Source: Azoarcus sp.
GTDB taxonomy: Bacteria > Pseudomonadota > Gammaproteobacteria > Burkholderiales > Rhodocyclaceae
Assembly (NCBI GenBank): GCA_031259795.1
Contig: JAIRLA010000158.1
Coordinates: 1 to 8,424, forward strand
Direction: 5' to 3'
Length of the DNA: 8,424 nt
Shown here piece by piece: positions 6,138 through 8,424 of the stretch (positions are counted from its first letter, which is position 1; every line of letters begins with the position of its first letter). The translations under genes and the position numbers were made by a program. Below the pieces are notes generated by a model. The model was given only the letters and a program-made list of their open reading frames with translations, was not told where the DNA came from and did no database searches.

Positions 6138-7469
6138 ATGAAATTACACATTCCCCTTGCCGCCGCGTTTCTGGGCATTTCGATATCCGCCGCTTTTCCG
6201 GCGCGAGCCGATGATCTCCTGAGCCTGTACCGCGAAGCCGTGGTCGCCGACGCCAATTACCTTGCCGCACAAGCCGATACCCAAGCCCGGCGCGAGCTGA
6301 TGCCGCAGGCGCGCGCGCAACTCCTGCCGAGTCTGTCGTTCAACGGCTCGCGTTCCCGCAACTCGACCGATCAGGAGAGCGGTTCAGTGAAACGGGACAT
6401 CGACTACAACAGCTACAACTATGTCCTGGGCGTGCGCCAGCCCATTTTCCGGGCCAACAGCTACATCGCCTACAAGCAATCGCAGGCGCAGGTGGAAGGC
6501 GCCGAAGCCACCCTGCGCTGGGCGGAACAGGATGTCGGTACGCGCGTCGGTACGGCGTACTTCGATGTCCTGCTCGCGGAAGCGGAACTGGACGTCATCA
6601 AGGTACAGCGCGACGCCTATCAGAAGCAATTGGATTACGCCCAGAAAGCCTTCCAGGCCGGCGCGGGGTCGCGCACCGACATCGACGAGGCCCGCTCGCA
6701 TCTCGATCTGGCCGCCGCGCAGGCCATCGAGTTGCAATACCGGGTAAATTACGCGCAAGACGCGCTCAAGGCCATCATCAACCGCGCCCTCACGCCGCTG
6801 GCCCGGCTCGATCCCGGACGCATGCAACTCGCCCGCCCCGATCCCGACCGGCTCGAAGACTGGATACAAATGGCCGAAGAGGTCAATCCCCAGTTGGCCT
6901 CCTTGCGCGCCTCCGTTGAAGTGGCCGACCGTCAGGTCAACAAGACGCTTTCCAATCACCTGCCCACTCTCGATCTCGTAGCGGAACGCTCCAAGAGCAA
7001 AAGCGACGGCAGCAACAACATCGGCACGAAAAACGATACCGGCATGGTCGGCCTGCAATTCAACCTGCCGATCTTCTCCGGGGGCGAAACCATCTCCACC
7101 GTGCGCCAGGCGCGCGCCGAACTGGACAAGGCGCGCCAGCAACTGGAAGGCGCGCGGCGCGAGGTGAGCCTGCAAGTCAGGAAAGAATTCGATGGCGTGA
7201 CACAGGGCGTGCACTGGGTACGGGCATACGAACAGGCGGTGCAATCCTCCGAACAATCCCTGCTCTCGACGAGAAAAGGCTTCCAGGCCGGCATCCGCAG
7301 CACCCTGGACATCCTGATCGCCGAACAGAACCTCGCCACCGCGCGCCGCGATCTCAACCGCGGACGCTACCAGTACGTGCTATCGCGCCTGCGCCTGCTG
7401 GCGCTGGTGGGACGGCTGAATGAAGAAGAAATCGGGCGTTTCAGTAGCTGGCTGGGAGCGGGCGGATAA
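6138..7469 (+). CDS. TolC/PrtF-family type I secretion outer membrane protein
   Basis: 443 residues; outer membrane efflux channel, expected to act as a trimer with a beta-barrel and a long periplasmic helical tunnel. An N-terminal signal peptide is clear (MKLHIPLAAAFLGISISAAF, then PARA), with likely cleavage after A24 (A-R-A motif). The mature part shows the family's internal duplication. One half is about 25-215, with the strand/turn region VLGVRQPIFRANSY and helices with AQKAFQAGAGSRTDIDEA. The other is about 240-430, with VGLQFNLPIFSGGE and TRKGFQAGIRSTLDILIAEQ. The matching QAG-x-R-T/S-x-D-I segments in each half are a TolC family hallmark. AGAGGA at 6123-6128 overlaps the preceding stop and sits 9 nt before the ATG. 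Dedication to this exporter is inferred from the operon. Confidence 0.94.
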   Translation: MKLHIPLAAAFLGISISAAFPARADDLLSLYREAVVADANYLAAQADTQARRELMPQARAQLLPSLSFNGSRSRNSTDQESGSVKRDIDYNSYNYVLGVRQPIFRANSYIAYKQSQAQVEGAEATLRWAEQDVGTRVGTAYFDVLLAEAELDVIKVQRDAYQKQLDYAQKAFQAGAGSRTDIDEARSHLDLAAAQAIELQYRVNYAQDALKAIINRALTPLARLDPGRMQLARPDPDRLEDWIQMAEEVNPQLASLRASVEVADRQVNKTLSNHLPTLDLVAERSKSKSDGSNNIGTKNDTGMVGLQFNLPIFSGGETISTVRQARAELDKARQQLEGARREVSLQVRKEFDGVTQGVHWVRAYEQAVQSSEQSLLSTRKGFQAGIRSTLDILIAEQNLATARRDLNRGRYQYVLSRLRLLALVGRLNEEEIGRFSSWLGAGG

Positions 7470-7614
7470 GCGCACAGCCCGATCCGGAGTTTGCAATCAA
7501 TTCTTTTCGGCTTGGCCTCGTCATTTCCCGGCGGCGCCTGCCCGGCGCCCGCGCCGCTGGCCGACTGCAAACCCCCGGCATGCCCTCCAACCGTGTTAGC
7601 GTTATCGGCTCTCC

Positions 7615-7787
7615 GCAGATAAATCAGCGTCGATGCGCGCCGGTTGGAAGGAACTGGATTGCCACGCCGATGCGCTCCTCGCAATGACGAGTCTTTCCGA
7701 TGAATTCCCCTACCCCGCTTGGCGAGGGAGGGTGGCCGCAGGCCGGGAGAGGGCGCCGTTCCATCCGGCACGTGAGCGCCGCTGATT
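7615..7787. repeat. Degenerate copy of the palindromic repeat family
   Basis: Segment 7615-7649 (CCGCAGATAAATCAGCGTCG...) matches the reverse complement of the inner left arm of unit 1 with a few changes. Segment 7682-7707 matches the right part of the array linker (AATGACGAGT, CGATG). Segment 7708-7753 is a b-type outer arm (degenerate GC hairpin, then GGCC-GCA-GGCC and GGGAGAGGG). Segment 7761-7787 is an inner left arm (CCATCCGGCACGTGAGCG...). The order differs from the upstream units: two inner left arms face each other instead of enclosing a centre. Confidence 0.75.
7654..7691. repeat. Short dispersed repeat of the ATTGCGAGGAGCG type
   Basis: The sequence CTGGATTGCCACGCCGATGC followed by GCTCCTCGCAATGACGAG is, in reverse complement, CTCGTCATTGCGAGGAGC and so on to CAATCCAG. 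From memory this is a short intergenic repeat seen in many unrelated bacterial genomes. It replaces the GACGGCAGGCGGC half of the array linker, so it looks nested within the degenerate palindromic unit. Confidence 0.55.
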
Positions 7788-7918
7788 CCTCCAGGCGCTG
7801 GAGCTGGGCCGTGAGCTGCGGTACAAAACGATATGGCTGATGCTGTGCCACTGATCGCCATGGCTTTGCGCCGCACGTTTTTCGCATGCCTCCGCCAAAT
7901 GGAGGAGAAGTTCCCGGA

Positions 7919-8424
7919 TCAATCCCGGAGGATGCGCAACAGATAGCGTTCGGCGGTCAAGCCGGGCACGGCGAGTGCGCGCGCCTCTTCGACGCGCCAT
8001 CCGGCGGGAAGGGCGGCGATCTCGGCTTCCGGGTACGCGCCTTTCATTGCATGTAACGCGCCGCCCTCGCAGGCCAGATGCCCGGCCAGGCGCACGAAAT
8101 CGGCAAGACTGGAGAAGGCGCGCGAGATGACGGCCTGCGCGCCGCCATCCGGGAGTTCTTCCGGACGGATCGCTTCGGCGCGCCGCTGCATGACAGTGAG
8201 ATTGTCCAGCTTCAGTTCGATCCTGGCCTGTTGCTGGAAGCTCGCTTTCTTGCCGACCGCTTCGATGGAATACACCGCCATGTCCGGGCAGGCGAGCGCG
8301 AGGGCGATTCCCGGCAGGCCCGCGCCCGCGCCGATGTCCGCCAGTGTGCGAGGACTGTCCAGCCAGGGCAACACGGCGAGCGAATCCAGCAAATGATGGG
8401 TGACGGTCTCTTTCGGGTCGCGGA
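7919..8424 (-). CDS. rsmG: 16S rRNA (guanine-N7) methyltransferase RsmG, partial (N-terminus beyond window)
   Basis: Minus strand; 167 codons and the TGA stop (7919-7921) are visible. RsmG (GidB) uses S-adenosylmethionine to methylate N7 of a guanine in the 530 loop of 16S rRNA. Seen: RDPKETVTHHLLDSLAVLPWL at the window edge, the SAM-binding motif ADIGAGAGLPGIALAL, an acidic residue followed by GKKASFQQQ (second SAM contact region) and VISRAFSSLADFV, all typical of the family. The full protein is usually about 200-220 residues, so roughly 40-50 N-terminal residues lie outside. The TTG at 8392 is an internal leucine codon, not a start. The gene converges on the secretion operon. In many proteobacteria mnmG lies upstream and parA downstream; no parA follows here. 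Confidence 0.93.
   Translation of the reverse strand, partial: RDPKETVTHHLLDSLAVLPWLDSPRTLADIGAGAGLPGIALALACPDMAVYSIEAVGKKASFQQQARIELKLDNLTVMQRRAEAIRPEELPDGGAQAVISRAFSSLADFVRLAGHLACEGGALHAMKGAYPEAEIAALPAGWRVEEARALAVPGLTAERYLLRILRD

Larger units (their letters stand above)
7470..7918. other. Intergenic region with degenerate repeats, no credible gene
   Basis: This separates the end of the secretion operon from the convergent rsmG. I find no convincing terminator: an inverted repeat CGGGC/GCCCG (7459-7463/7477-7481) overlaps the stop codon but lacks an adjacent T-run, and the nearest T-rich stretch is at 7497-7507. The middle and right parts contain diverged copies of the upstream repeat family (see 7615-7787). 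The segment 7790-7918 looks faintly coding on the minus strand in two different frames (see findings) but is not called as a gene. Confidence 0.6.

Noticed and set aside
4727..6256. 509-codon antisense frame under the HlyD-like gene
   Set aside because: Same GC-driven shadow effect; it crosses two well-supported genes and shows no domain.
7459..7481. Intrinsic terminator of the secretion operon
   Set aside because: The stem is only five pairs with a 13-nt loop, overlaps the stop codon and has no adjacent T-run.
7624..7887. 87-codon minus-strand frame near rsmG
   Set aside because: Most of it translates the degenerate repeat (PLPACGHPPSP..., HCEERIGVAIQF...), peptides typical of repeat-derived spurious frames.

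Overview
The window shows a GC-rich proteobacterial chromosome segment. It is most likely beta- or gammaproteobacterial, judged only from the PrtD/PrtE/TolC-type proteins, the RsmG sequence and the dense GC-rich palindromic intergenic repeats; no rRNA or other marker is present to fix the taxon.

Layout: (1) Positions 1-817 hold no credible gene. They carry an array of three ~210-bp composite palindromic units plus a truncated fourth, joined by ~45-bp linkers. (2) Positions 818-1053 are a leader region with a good sigma70-type promoter (TGGACA-N17-TATACT) and two small inverted repeats. (3) Positions 1054-7469 are one compact plus-strand operon encoding a type I secretion system. It has two different PrtD-like ABC permease/ATPases in tandem, an HlyD/PrtE-type membrane fusion protein with a GTG start, and a TolC/PrtF-type outer membrane channel. 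Gaps between genes are 19, 51 and 13 nt, each gene with a ribosome binding site. (4) Positions 7470-7918 are intergenic, with degenerate copies of the same repeat family and a second type of dispersed repeat. (5) Positions 7919-8424 are the 3' part of rsmG (16S rRNA m7G methyltransferase) on the minus strand, convergent with the operon and cut by the window edge.

How the genes work together: the two ABC proteins would form the energised inner-membrane pump (possibly a heterodimer), the HlyD-like protein bridges the periplasm, and the TolC-like trimer forms the outer membrane exit. Together they would export an unfolded protein, typically one with a C-terminal (often RTX-linked) signal, in one step. 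No substrate gene is in the window. The least ordinary features are the duplicated ABC subunit with a deviating signature motif in the first copy, and the mosaic repeat array, whose relatives lie on both sides of the operon.
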